A stretch of DNA of 64,000 nt, taken from assembly GCA_035532415.1 (NCBI GenBank), contig DATKRB010000045.1, positions 1 through 64,000 of the forward strand. Direction: 5' to 3'. Numbering within the stretch: position 1 is the first letter of the stretch; each line of letters opens with the position of its first letter. The DNA is from DATKRB01 sp035532415. Lineage in GTDB: Bacteria; Actinomycetota; Acidimicrobiia; Acidimicrobiales; RAAP-2. Under the pieces are notes generated by a model that saw only the letters and a list, made by a program, of their open reading frames with translations, ran no database searches and was not told the origin of the DNA. Below, one piece after another: positions 50,297 through 57,874 of this stretch. A program made the position numbers and the translations under genes.

Positions 50297-50610
50297 GCGA
50301 ACCTCGTCGCGGGGAAGTGTGGTGGGGCGAGATCGAGGACCTGGGGCGGCGCCCCTTCCTGGTCATGACCAGGTCAGCGGCGATCCCAGTCCTCAACGGC
50401 GTACTTGCGGCCCCCGTGACCCGTACTGTGAGGAACATCCCGACGGAGGTTTCGCTCGGGCCCGACGACGGGATGCCCACAGAGTGCGCCGCAAGTTTCG
50501 ACAATCTGCGTGTCGTGCCAAAGGGCTATCTCGTAAACCGCATCTGCGTGCTGGAATCCACCCGACTGGTGGAGGCGTGCACCGCGCTTCGCTCCGCTGT
50601 CGACTGCTGA
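50293..50610 (+). CDS. mazF: MazF/PemK-family endoribonuclease toxin
   Basis: 105 aa. The MazF signature RRGEVWWGEIEDLGRRPFLVMTRSAAIP, VLAAPVTRTVRNIPTEVSLG, and ASFDNLRVVPKGYLVNRIC with the catalytic loop residues. It probably cuts mRNA at a short sequence when the antitoxin is lost. Overlaps the antitoxin gene by 4 nt. Confidence 0.9.
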   Translation: MSEPRRGEVWWGEIEDLGRRPFLVMTRSAAIPVLNGVLAAPVTRTVRNIPTEVSLGPDDGMPTECAASFDNLRVVPKGYLVNRICVLESTRLVEACTALRSAVDC

Positions 50611-50685
50611 GAACGGGCTTCGCGTAGCGCGGCTGGGTTTCGCGCCATGGCACCTTTGCGCTGGCGAACATGCTGGTCGACGATG

Positions 50686-50740
50686 TGGTGGTCTTGGGGT
50701 GTCATTGTACGAACACCCCTGGATCTACAAACGACCAGGT
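50686..50740 (+). repeat. TA-block repeat, copy C
   Basis: Core 50686-50718, 31 of 33 identical to copy A, followed by GACCAGGT at 50733-50740. Looser similarity to copy B runs on to about 50815. The surrounding 230 nt (50611-50839) hold no gene. It lies downstream of mazF and downstream of vapC, between the two modules. Confidence 0.8.
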
Positions 50741-50839
50741 AATGGCCACTCTTGACGGCGGATCGCTCCGTCTGGCATCGCCGAACACCGCCCTTCGCCT
50801 CTGGCGATGGTGACCGGTGACCCTCGTCAGGTCGGTCAC

Positions 50840-51280
50840 TCAGACGCGTACCGGCCGGATACGGACGTCCGAGACCGCGCCTGCCAACTTGCCGATGTCG
50901 TCGGCGTCGGCGGTGAGGACGACGCCTCCGCCAGCGGCGGCTGATATTGCCACGACGAGGGCGTCGACCGTCCCTGCCACGCCACTCATGTCGGCTAATC
51001 GCTTCAGTTCCGCAGCCACCCGCGCGACCGACTCGGAGACCGGCACGACTTGCAGCTTCTTGAGCGCCTGGTTCGCTCGGGCGTCCCGGTTGTCACCGAA
51101 GAGCGTCTCCGCGAGCACTACCGCCGGCACCAAGACGGGAACGCCGGCTTCTCGGGACGAGGCGAGGACCGCCCTCGCGTCCTCGCTGTCGTTCCTTGCG
51201 ATGGCCCACAGCCCTTCGCTGTCGAGCACCACCGACGGCCACGGTGCAGGAGGAACGCTCTTCAGTCCTCGGCGAACCAC
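50840..51280 (-). CDS. vapC: PIN-domain toxin (VapC type)
   Basis: 146 aa predicted RNase toxin. PIN features: VVLDSEGLWAIARND (first Asp), ETLFG (Glu) and DALVVAISAAAGGGVVLTADADDIGKLA (later Asp residues). GTG 51280 overlaps the antitoxin end by 19 nt. An alternative start near VVLDSEG would shorten it by about 15 residues. Confidence 0.85.
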   Translation of the reverse strand: MVRRGLKSVPPAPWPSVVLDSEGLWAIARNDSEDARAVLASSREAGVPVLVPAVVLAETLFGDNRDARANQALKKLQVVPVSESVARVAAELKRLADMSGVAGTVDALVVAISAAAGGGVVLTADADDIGKLAGAVSDVRIRPVRV

Positions 51281-51648
51281 TGCGCGAGAACCCGGTCGTA
51301 GGCTTCCGGGGACGGCGTTCCCGCTTCCCGCTCCATCTCGTCCACAAGCTCGCCCAAGTGCTTTTGAGCCAACGCGGCATAGAGCAACTCGTTGATCGAC
51401 GTCGAGAGTGCCCGACCTCCGAACTGCGCACGGATCTCGTCCACAAGTGGCTTGTCCAGCGTCAGAGAGACCTTCTCCTTCTCTTGGGCGCCAGCCTGTG
51501 CGAGCACGTTCAACCCACGTACCCGGAGCCGAGTCCCTGGGCTGAGGGCCGGGCCAGCTTCGATCCGTATCTCGCCGATCGGCGCATCTGCCGAGTCGGC
51601 TGCTGAAGGCTCTGGCGTCGATGTTCTCTTCCTGGCTGAGGCGGGCAC
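51262..51648 (-). CDS. Antitoxin of the VapC-type pair
   Basis: 128 aa, upstream of and overlapping vapC. The head is variable (residues 1-50), and the core VSLTLDKPLVDEIRAQFGGRALSTSINELLYAALAQKHLGELVDEME has the strand-helix-helix look of an RHH antitoxin, followed by an acidic toxin-binding tail ending QWFAED. GTG 51648 directly follows a -10-like TAGGAT by 6 nt (leaderless). Confidence 0.75.
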   Translation of the reverse strand: MPASARKRTSTPEPSAADSADAPIGEIRIEAGPALSPGTRLRVRGLNVLAQAGAQEKEKVSLTLDKPLVDEIRAQFGGRALSTSINELLYAALAQKHLGELVDEMEREAGTPSPEAYDRVLAQWFAED

Positions 51649-51654
51649 ATTACA

Positions 51655-51673
51655 ATCCTACCACAAGTAGGAT
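51655..51673 (-). promoter_or_regulatory. operator/promoter of the VapBC-type pair
   Basis: Perfect inverted repeat ATCCTAC-N5-GTAGGAT. On the minus strand the second arm contains TAGGAT, a -10, with GTG 51648 six nt downstream. Typical antitoxin autoregulation site. Confidence 0.7.
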
Positions 51674-51690
51674 CGTTACGACCTCTCGAC

Positions 51691-51726
51691 GGTGTTCGCG
51701 CCATGACACCGTCACCGCCACAAAAG
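51691..51726 (-). repeat. TA-block repeat, copy D (inverted)
   Basis: Read on the minus strand, CTTTTGTGGCGG ... GGTGTCATGGCGCGAACACC aligns to copies A-C, with 16 of 19 identical in the last box compared with copy C. It lies just upstream of the VapBC-type pair in the same direction. Confidence 0.6.
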
Positions 51727-51741
51727 CGCATGTCAGCGGTG

Positions 51742-51818
51742 TGGTGGGGACGGAGGGATTCGAACCCTCACTGGAGGCGGTTTAAGCGCCTTGCCTCTGC
51801 CTGTTGGGCTACGTCCCC
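51742..51818 (-). tRNA. tRNA-Leu(UAA) with a short variable arm
   Basis: Cloverleaf visible on the minus strand, 77 nt with CCA. Acceptor GGGGACG pairs with CGTCCCC; D-arm of Leu type (GGCAGA); anticodon stem AGGCG/CGCCT with loop CTTAAAC, anticodon TAA; T-arm GAGGG-TTCGAAT-CCCTC; discriminator A73 and encoded CCA. The variable loop is only 5 nt (CCAGT), whereas normal bacterial tRNA-Leu has a long arm. Amino acid identity is inferred from the anticodon. Confidence 0.85.
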
Positions 51819-51839
51819 CTGCGGCCGGAGCCATGCCGC

Positions 51840-52283
51840 CTATGTGGAGCGACCCACCTTGTCGTCATGCGGGCGGGGCCCCACGTTCGGGCGCGAGCGC
51901 ACCCGTGCGGCACGAACGCCCGTCGTGGCAGCCCGGTCGTTCCGGTCCGGCTCCTCACCGGTGGGCAGATGCTCGTCGGCCCACTGCTCGAGTGCGTGCA
52001 ACGCCGGGCGGAGTGCTTCGCCGCGGGGCGTGAGGCGGTACCAGACGCTGACCGGCGGGCCGACGTCGACGACCCGCTCGATCAGATTGGCCGCGGCCAA
52101 CTCGGTCAACCGCTCCGACAGCATGCGTTCGCTCACTCCGGGGACCTGCCGCACCATCTCCGAGAAGCGGGCCGGGCCGTCCATCAGCGTCCCGACGATC
52201 AGGCCGCTCCACCGCTTGCCCAGCAGGGCGAACACGGACGTGAGGCCGCTGCAGCTGGCCTCGGTGTGCCCGGGTCGTGCCAC
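51840..52283 (-). CDS. HxlR-family transcriptional regulator
   Basis: 147 aa winged-helix regulator with CSGLTSVFALLGKRWSGLIVGTLMDGPARFSEMVRQVPGVSERMLSERLTELAAANLIER and the wing VSVWYRLTPRGEAL. GTG 52283 is 6 nt after TATGCT (52295-52290), so probably leaderless. It is divergent from the doxX gene; the gap contains GTTGCTAATC-like half-sites that suit an HxlR dimer. The C-terminal 30 residues are Arg-rich. Confidence 0.88.
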   Translation of the reverse strand: MARPGHTEASCSGLTSVFALLGKRWSGLIVGTLMDGPARFSEMVRQVPGVSERMLSERLTELAAANLIERVVDVGPPVSVWYRLTPRGEALRPALHALEQWADEHLPTGEEPDRNDRAATTGVRAARVRSRPNVGPRPHDDKVGRST

Positions 52284-52362
52284 CTCGCGAGCATACCCCC
52301 CGCTAGTTGCTAATCTTTTGTTAGTCCCCGTGGAGATTTCGAGCAGGTAAGAGGAGATCGAC

Positions 52363-52911
52363 ATGCGCAACGCAGCACTGCTGGGCACCCGGCTCGTCCT
52401 GGGGGGTTATCTCGCCGTCCACGGCGCCCAGAAGCTCTTCGGGTCCTTCGGAGGACCGGGCCTCGACAGGGTCGCCCAGGGTTTCGAGCACCTGGGGCTC
52501 ACCCCGGGCAGGCAGATGGCAATCCTCGCCGGGGCGACGGAGCTGGGAGGGGGAATCCTCACCGCCGCCGGCATCGCGGACCCGCTCGGACCGGTCGCCA
52601 TCATCGGCGCCATGTCGGTCGCCTCCACCACCCACCGTGCCAACGGTGCTCTGGCAGCCAAAGGGGGATACGAGCTTCCCTTGACCAACCTTGCCGCTGC
52701 GGCTTCGCTGGCGGCGGCCGGCCCGGGGCGTTTCAGGCTGGGGCCCTCCCTACCGGCCCCGCTGGTCCGGGTGGTGGTGGTGGTCGGGGCAGCGCTGGGG
52801 GCCCTGTCCCTGTCGAAGTTGCTCAGTGCCAAGCCGCAACCGGGCAGCCCGGCCGCCGAACCCCAAGCGCCGGCAGCGGAAGCAGAAGAAGCAGTTCCCC
52901 GAACAGCCTGA
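52363..52911 (+). CDS. DoxX-family membrane protein
   Basis: 182 aa, four predicted membrane helices: TRLVLGGYLAVHGAQKLFGSFGGPGLDRVAQGFEHLGL (DoxX start), AGATELGGGILTAAG, VAIIGAMSVASTTHR and LTNLAAAASLAAAGPGRF. A fifth hydrophobic stretch and an Ala/Glu/Pro tail follow. DoxX proteins are often linked to redox stress. Good RBS AGAGGAG before ATG 52363. Probably controlled by the divergent HxlR regulator. Confidence 0.86.
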   Translation: MRNAALLGTRLVLGGYLAVHGAQKLFGSFGGPGLDRVAQGFEHLGLTPGRQMAILAGATELGGGILTAAGIADPLGPVAIIGAMSVASTTHRANGALAAKGGYELPLTNLAAAASLAAAGPGRFRLGPSLPAPLVRVVVVVGAALGALSLSKLLSAKPQPGSPAAEPQAPAAEAEEAVPRTA

Positions 52912-52970
52912 GGCACCGCGGCACACCGACGCGCCGACGCGGACCGCGGCACACCGACGCGGACGACTCG

Positions 52971-54527
52971 TCAGGTCGGGCGGATCAGTGGCACGGATTC
53001 CGCCCAGACCGCGAGCTCCTCGTCGCGTGGTCCGTCCACCAACCGCCCTCCGGGCCCGAACACCATGGTGGAGCGGCGATGCCGGTCCCAGGACCGCCAG
53101 GTGCCGATACCGGGATGCGAGGGATCGCCGGTGCGGGCAAAGGCCGCCCACGCGTCGAGCATCCGGTCCGACAGCGCCTCGGCATCGGGGCCACCTCCGC
53201 TGAGCGCGGCAACGGCCGGGTGCCCGAGCCCCCCGAACACGAAGGGGATCTCGAGGGCGTGGCTCGCCCCGAGAACGCCGCCGAGGACGGGGGCCTCCCA
53301 GGTGAAGAGGTAGACGAAGGTGGCCGGCTGCCGTTCCCGGTGAGCGGCGGCCAACCGCAGGGAAGGCCAGCGGAACACCAGGTCCGAGCCGATGGCGATC
53401 CAGAGCTCGCGAGGCGTGACCGGCTCGCCGCGCGACGCCCTGACGTTGCGGTACGCCTCGATGACCGCCGTCGGGGGAGCCCCGGGGGCGGCGAGGCTCG
53501 TCCATTCCCCCAGCCGCTCCTCGTCGAGCTCGGCCATGCCGGGGGTGTTGAGGGTGAAGAGGGTGAGCTCGTCCCGGTTGGTCCCGATCAGCAGGGGGAC
53601 GGGGGATCCCCGACCTTCGGCCACCGACTCGTAGGGCGGCCTCGGCAGGAAGACCCCGTCGACCACGGGCAGGAACGGCAGGGGAAGGTGTCCGGGCCGT
53701 GACTGCCGGCCCTGCAGGATCCCCGTGGCGGCCACCAGCTCGCGCGCCGGCACCGACTCGAGGCGCTCGCGGGTCGGAGACCGGATCCCGAGGACCTCCA
53801 CCAGGTCCTCACCGATCCGGGCGGCGTTGACCCGCGTGTGCGCGTACGGCGGACCGCTCTCGATGATCGCCCGATGGAAGAGGCCGAGCGCCGAAGGAGC
53901 CGCCAGGAGGGCGGACGCGCTCATGCCGCCGGCGGACTCGCCGAAGATCGTGACGTTGCGCGGGTCCCCGCCGAAGTCGGCGATGTGGTCGCGCACCCAG
54001 CGCAGAGCCGCCACCTGGTCGAGCAGGCCCCAGTTCCCGGTCGTCGCCGCGGCACCGCCGGTGAGGACCGGGTGGCACAGGAACCCGAGGGCCCCCAACC
54101 GGTAATTGATGGTGACCACCACCACGTCACCGCGGCGGGCCAGCTTGCCACCCCGGTAGAGGAGGCTCCCGCCGGTTCCCCCCGTGAACCCACCGCCGTG
54201 CAACCAGACCATCACCGGCCGCCCGAGCCCCCCGGGCTGGTCGAGGTCGGGCGTCCACACGTTGAGGCTCAGGCAGTCCTCGCTCTGCTCCTCCGGATCG
54301 CCGGGCAGGGAGAAGCCGGGGACCGCCGGGGTCTGGGGGGCGATGGGGCCGAGCTCGGACGCAACCCGCACCCCGGACCACGGTTCGGGCGGTTGCGGCG
54401 CGCGCCAGCGGAACGGTCCCTCGGGTGGCCTTGCATAGGGGATGCCCAAAAAGGTCCACAGCCCTTCGCCGCGGTGGCCTCTGACCCGACCGCCGGCCAC
54501 TGCGACCTCACCGTCCACGCCTGGCAC
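52971..54527 (-). CDS. Type B carboxylesterase/lipase
   Basis: 518 aa alpha/beta hydrolase. Motifs: GIPYARPPEGPFRWRAPQPP, EDCLSLNVWTP, oxyanion VMVWLHGGGFTGGTGG, nucleophile GESAGGMSA, a later Glu/Asp region and GASHALEIPFVF with the catalytic His. No signal peptide is visible, so likely cytosolic. GTG 54527 start. Convergent with doxX. Confidence 0.93.
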   Translation of the reverse strand: MPGVDGEVAVAGGRVRGHRGEGLWTFLGIPYARPPEGPFRWRAPQPPEPWSGVRVASELGPIAPQTPAVPGFSLPGDPEEQSEDCLSLNVWTPDLDQPGGLGRPVMVWLHGGGFTGGTGGSLLYRGGKLARRGDVVVVTINYRLGALGFLCHPVLTGGAAATTGNWGLLDQVAALRWVRDHIADFGGDPRNVTIFGESAGGMSASALLAAPSALGLFHRAIIESGPPYAHTRVNAARIGEDLVEVLGIRSPTRERLESVPARELVAATGILQGRQSRPGHLPLPFLPVVDGVFLPRPPYESVAEGRGSPVPLLIGTNRDELTLFTLNTPGMAELDEERLGEWTSLAAPGAPPTAVIEAYRNVRASRGEPVTPRELWIAIGSDLVFRWPSLRLAAAHRERQPATFVYLFTWEAPVLGGVLGASHALEIPFVFGGLGHPAVAALSGGGPDAEALSDRMLDAWAAFARTGDPSHPGIGTWRSWDRHRRSTMVFGPGGRLVDGPRDEELAVWAESVPLIRPT

Positions 54528-54589
54528 CCTAAGGAGGCCGCCGGGGCGAGGTCAATCCTCCCGCCCGCACTCTGCGACAATCGCAGGCG

Positions 54590-55255
54590 ATGCTCCGGCT
54601 CGCCCTCTTCGATCTCGACAACACCCTCGTCGATCGCCAAGCCGCCTTCCGGCGGTGGGCAGGTTCCTTCGCCTCTCGCCGCGGGATGGACGGCGACGTG
54701 GTGGCCTGGCTCTGCGCGGCCGACGGCGACGGCTTCGCCACTCGCCACGAACTGTTCAGCAGCGCGCGCCGGCACCTCGGGCTCGAGGATCCGGTCACCG
54801 AGCTGATCGCCGAGTACCGTGCCGAGTACTTCGGGTTCTTCGAGCCGGACCCCGCGGTGCTCGCCGCACTCGAGAGGTTACGAGGCGCCGGGTGGCGGAT
54901 CGGTATCGTGACCAACGGGCCGGCGACCCAGCGCGAGAAGATCCGGCGCGCCGGATTGGCACCCTTCGTCGACGGGTGCTGCATCTCCGACGAACTCGGG
55001 ATGGAGAAGCCCGATCGACGGATATTCGACGAAGCCGTCCGCCGGTGCACCGGGAGCGACGACGAGCGCGGCGCGGTGTGGATGATCGGCGACACGCCTA
55101 TGGCCGACATCGCCGGGGGCCGGGCGGCCGGCCTCCGGACCGTGTGGCTGCGTCGGGGACGGGACTGGAGCGAACAGGGGTTCCGTCCCGACGTCGTCGC
55201 CTCGAGCCTGCGCGAGGCCGCAGACCACCTCATCGACGCGACGGTCGCGCCGTGA
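54590..55255 (+). CDS. HAD-superfamily hydrolase
   Basis: 221 aa predicted phosphatase. Motif I ALFDLDNTLVDR (two Asp), motif II IGIVTNGP, motif III lysine in GMEKPDRRIF and motif IV MIGDTPMADIAGG are all present. It resembles the YjjG/2-haloacid-like group; the substrate is unknown. The gene contains a rare TTA leucine codon (LERLRG), notable near an odd tRNA-Leu(UAA). Its 3' end, with the stop codon, is repeated downstream. Confidence 0.9.
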   Translation: MLRLALFDLDNTLVDRQAAFRRWAGSFASRRGMDGDVVAWLCAADGDGFATRHELFSSARRHLGLEDPVTELIAEYRAEYFGFFEPDPAVLAALERLRGAGWRIGIVTNGPATQREKIRRAGLAPFVDGCCISDELGMEKPDRRIFDEAVRRCTGSDDERGAVWMIGDTPMADIAGGRAAGLRTVWLRRGRDWSEQGFRPDVVASSLREAADHLIDATVAP

Positions 55256-55328
55256 TATCGCGACGGTCGCGCCGTGACGTCGACGCGACGGTCGCGCCGT
55301 GACATCGACGCGACGGTCGCGCCGTGAC
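55235..55328 (+). repeat. four-fold tandem repeat of the HAD gene 3' end
   Basis: The 18-nt core GCGACGGTCGCGCCGTGA occurs at 55238, 55260, 55285 and 55310 (spacing 22, 25, 25). The first copy is the end of the HAD gene and includes its TGA. Each unit also holds the palindrome GCGAC-G-GTCGC. Confidence 0.9.
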
Positions 55329-55382
55329 ATCGCGACAGGTAGGTAGTTCCCCAACCTGGGGGTACTCCGCCCGATCCACCTT

Positions 55383-55410
55383 TTGAATCCGAAGATCGAA
55401 AGGCTACGCT
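55383..55410 (+). promoter_or_regulatory. promoter of the secreted NlpC/P60 gene
   Basis: TTGAAT (55383-55388), 16 nt, TACGCT (55405-55410). GTG 55419 is 8 nt later, so a leaderless transcript is likely. Confidence 0.6.
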
Positions 55411-55418
55411 TTCCCTCA

Positions 55419-56663
55419 GTGGCTGGGTTGGAGTGTCGGGATCGGCGGGTTCTTGCGCGGTTCGCTGCGTTCAGCAGCGCGGCGGCGGTACTCGTCGTGC
55501 TCGGTTCGGGGCTCCAGGCGCCCGCCGGAGCATCCCCGACCGGCGCGTCGGCCGTCCCTTCCCAGTCACAGATCAGCTCCGTGCAGCAACAGGTTCAGCA
55601 GCTCGAGGCGAGCATCGCCCAACAGCAGGGACAGGGTGACGTGCTCGCACAGAAGTACGACGCCGCCCTGCAACAGCTCCAGAGCACGCAGGCCGCCCTG
55701 GCAGGGACGCAGGCGTCCATCGCCACGACCCGGTCCGTCCTGGCTGCCGACAAGGCGGAACTGGCACGCGACGCCGTGAACGCCTACATCTACGCCACGC
55801 CGGACACCCACTTCACCTCTCTCTTCACCTCGCCGGCGACCAAGTCCGATGCCCGGCAGCAGTACGAGGACACGGTTGTCGGCAATATCGCCGCGGCGGC
55901 ACAGGCGGTCGAATCGGATCAGGCGAGGCTGGTCGCGCAGGAGTCGCAACAGCAGGCGCAGGCGCAGCAGGCGACGGCGACGGCGACGCTGGCTCAGTCG
56001 CTGTCGGCCGCCAACGCGAACCAGACCAAGGTGGCACAGGCAACCCTCCTGCAGGCCAAGGGGACCCTGGCGCAGGAGGTCGTGCAGTTCGCGACGGCCC
56101 AGGCGCAGCAGGCGGCGGCGGCCGCTGCCGCGGCGAAGAGCGCGGCGGCGGCGAACGCGGCGGCGAACGCGGCGGCGAACGCGGCGGCGGTGGCAGGAGC
56201 CGTGGGAGGTGGCGACAATGCCGCCGCGAACCAGGCGGCGGCACAGGCGGCGGCGTCCGCGGGCGTCGTCGTCGGCGGCAGCGCGACCGGCTCGAGCGCC
56301 GGCATGGCGGCCGTGAGCGCGGCGGAATCGCAGTTGGGCGTCCCTTACATATGGGGCGGCACCACCCCGGGGGTGGGCTTCGACTGCTCGGGTCTCACCT
56401 GGTGGTCCTGGGCCCAGGCGGGGGTCGTCATCCCCCGCACCAGCGAGACGCAATGGGCCTCCCTGCACCGCGTCCCGCTGACCAGCCTCCAGCCCGGTGA
56501 CCTCGTCTTCACCGAAGGCTCTCCGCCTGGACACGTCGTGATGTACGTCGGATCCGGCCCCTACGGGAGCAATACCGTGATCCAGGCGCCGCACACCGGC
56601 GTCTTCGTGTCCTACGCCTCGGACCTCGGGCTCGGCGTGGTCACCGGCGCGGCGCGCCCGTGA
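55419..56663 (+). CDS. Secreted coiled-coil NlpC/P60 peptidoglycan endopeptidase
   Basis: 414 aa. A Sec signal (RRVLARFAAFSSAAAVLVVLGSGLQAPAGA) is followed by a coiled coil (about 50-215, Gln/Ala-rich), an Ala/Asn low-complexity linker, and NlpC/P60 at about 300-414 (SQLGVPYIWGGTTPGVGFDCSGLTWWSW with catalytic Cys; GHVVMYVGSGPYG with His). This is the RipA-like architecture used for daughter-cell wall splitting. GTG 55419 is chosen from promoter distance and signal-peptide fit. Confidence 0.9.
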   Translation: MAGLECRDRRVLARFAAFSSAAAVLVVLGSGLQAPAGASPTGASAVPSQSQISSVQQQVQQLEASIAQQQGQGDVLAQKYDAALQQLQSTQAALAGTQASIATTRSVLAADKAELARDAVNAYIYATPDTHFTSLFTSPATKSDARQQYEDTVVGNIAAAAQAVESDQARLVAQESQQQAQAQQATATATLAQSLSAANANQTKVAQATLLQAKGTLAQEVVQFATAQAQQAAAAAAAAKSAAAANAAANAAANAAAVAGAVGGGDNAAANQAAAQAAASAGVVVGGSATGSSAGMAAVSAAESQLGVPYIWGGTTPGVGFDCSGLTWWSWAQAGVVIPRTSETQWASLHRVPLTSLQPGDLVFTEGSPPGHVVMYVGSGPYGSNTVIQAPHTGVFVSYASDLGLGVVTGAARP

Positions 56664-56743
56664 GGGACCGGTAAGGGCTTTCGGCTCCTGGCCTTCGGGG
56701 GCGCCTTGACTCCGCCCCCGGGGAGCGGGAGGCTGGCGAGGAA

Positions 56744-57805
56744 ATGGCGGGCACGATCGAGCTCAGCATCGTCGTCCCGGCGTACAACGAGGCGGGGCGG
56801 CTCGCCGACGGGATGGGTCGGCTCAACGAGGCGATCGCCGAGGGGTCGATCGACCCCTCGAGCACCGAGATCCTGGTTGTCGACGACGGGAGCACCGACG
56901 GTACGGAGGCACGCGCCCGGGAGCTGCTGGCGCACCTCCCGCACGTGCGGGTGCTCCGGCAGGACCGGAACCGTGGGAAGGGATCGGCCATCCGCCGCGG
57001 CGTGGCCGAGGCCACCGGCGTGTTGATCGCCTTCGGCGATGCCGACATGGCGATCGATCCCGACCAGTTCCCGCTCCTGGTCGCGGCGCTCGGTGATGCC
57101 GACGTGGCGATCGGCTCGCGCACCCTCCCCGGCGCCCGGGCGACGGGTGGCAGCGCTCACCGGCGGGCGATGGGCCGGGCCTTCAACCGGCTGGTCAACG
57201 CGCTGACCCCGCTCGACATCGGCGATACGCAGTGCGGGTTCAAGGGGTTCCGCGCGCCTGCCGCGCGCCTGCTCTTCCACTGCACCGTCGTCGAGGGGTT
57301 CGCGTTCGACGTCGAGCTGCTGTTCGCCGCCCGCCAGCTGGGGCTCCGGATCGAAGAAGTGCCGGTCCGGTGGCGCCACGTCGGGGGAACCCGTATCCGT
57401 CCGATCGCCGACTCCTTCGTCATGGCCCGCGACATCCTCGGCGGGTGGGCGAGGCGGCGGCCTCCGGCGCCGGTCCCCGCCCTGGCGGTGCGGCCCTCGG
57501 CGCCCGGGTCCCCCACCGCCGTGCGCCTGGCCGCCGGCGCGGCGGGCCCGTCGCTCCCGGTCCTGGCGGATCCCGACGGCGGGGCGACGGTCCTCTTCCC
57601 GTTGGGGAGCCGGGGCGAGCTCGAGCAGGTCGCCCGCCGCCTGAGGACGGCCCGCGCCGACGACCCCGGCTCGGTGCGCCAGGTCTCCGTCTCGTTCGCG
57701 AGCCTCCGGGCACGGGCACCGCTCCGGATGGTGGAGCCCGCCCCGGCTGGCGTCGCCCCGGCTGGCGTCGGCCCGGCTGGCGTCGGCATGTCCCCGGCCC
57801 CCTGA
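56744..57805 (+). CDS. Dolichyl-phosphate-glucose-synthase-like GT2 transferase
   Basis: 353 aa cytosolic protein, likely making a polyprenyl-phosphate sugar. Core at 1-240: LSIVVPAYNEAGRLADGMGRL, VVDDGSTDGT, NRGKGSAIRRGV, FGDADMAIDP, GSRTLPGA, TQCGFKGFR and PVRWRHVGGTRIRP. The last 100 residues are low-complexity, ending in PAGVAPAGVGPAGVG. No C-terminal membrane segments, unlike GtrB. It is followed by a long hairpin. Confidence 0.86.
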   Translation: MAGTIELSIVVPAYNEAGRLADGMGRLNEAIAEGSIDPSSTEILVVDDGSTDGTEARARELLAHLPHVRVLRQDRNRGKGSAIRRGVAEATGVLIAFGDADMAIDPDQFPLLVAALGDADVAIGSRTLPGARATGGSAHRRAMGRAFNRLVNALTPLDIGDTQCGFKGFRAPAARLLFHCTVVEGFAFDVELLFAARQLGLRIEEVPVRWRHVGGTRIRPIADSFVMARDILGGWARRRPPAPVPALAVRPSAPGSPTAVRLAAGAAGPSLPVLADPDGGATVLFPLGSRGELEQVARRLRTARADDPGSVRQVSVSFASLRARAPLRMVEPAPAGVAPAGVGPAGVGMSPAP

Positions 57806-57832
57806 CGCCCTCGGGCCTGCCGGGGAGCGATG

Positions 57833-57862
57833 CCGAGCGGGGCTCCACCGAGCCCCGCTCGG
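57833..57862 (+). terminator. perfect 12-bp hairpin after the GT2 gene
   Basis: CCGAGCGGGGCT, 6-nt loop, AGCCCCGCTCGG, 28 nt after the GT2 stop. No T-run follows, the usual actinobacterial form. It also abuts the TACGAT -10 (57863-57868) of the next gene, so it could serve as a boundary or operator instead. Confidence 0.6.
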
Positions 57863-57874
57863 TACGATGATCCC

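Noticed and set aside
45800..51741. Genomic island integrated at the tRNA 3' end
   Set aside because: The position (block downstream of the tRNA 3' end) would fit, but no integrase and no duplicated tRNA 3' end were found at the far side.
55235..55328. CRISPR-like array
   Set aside because: The spacing is 22-25 nt with spacers of only a few bases; it is a duplicated gene end.
55256..55418. c-di-AMP riboswitch before the NlpC/P60 gene
   Set aside because: Such riboswitches precede wall hydrolases in actinobacteria, but the gap is filled by the HAD tail repeat and a close leaderless promoter; the conserved core was not seen.
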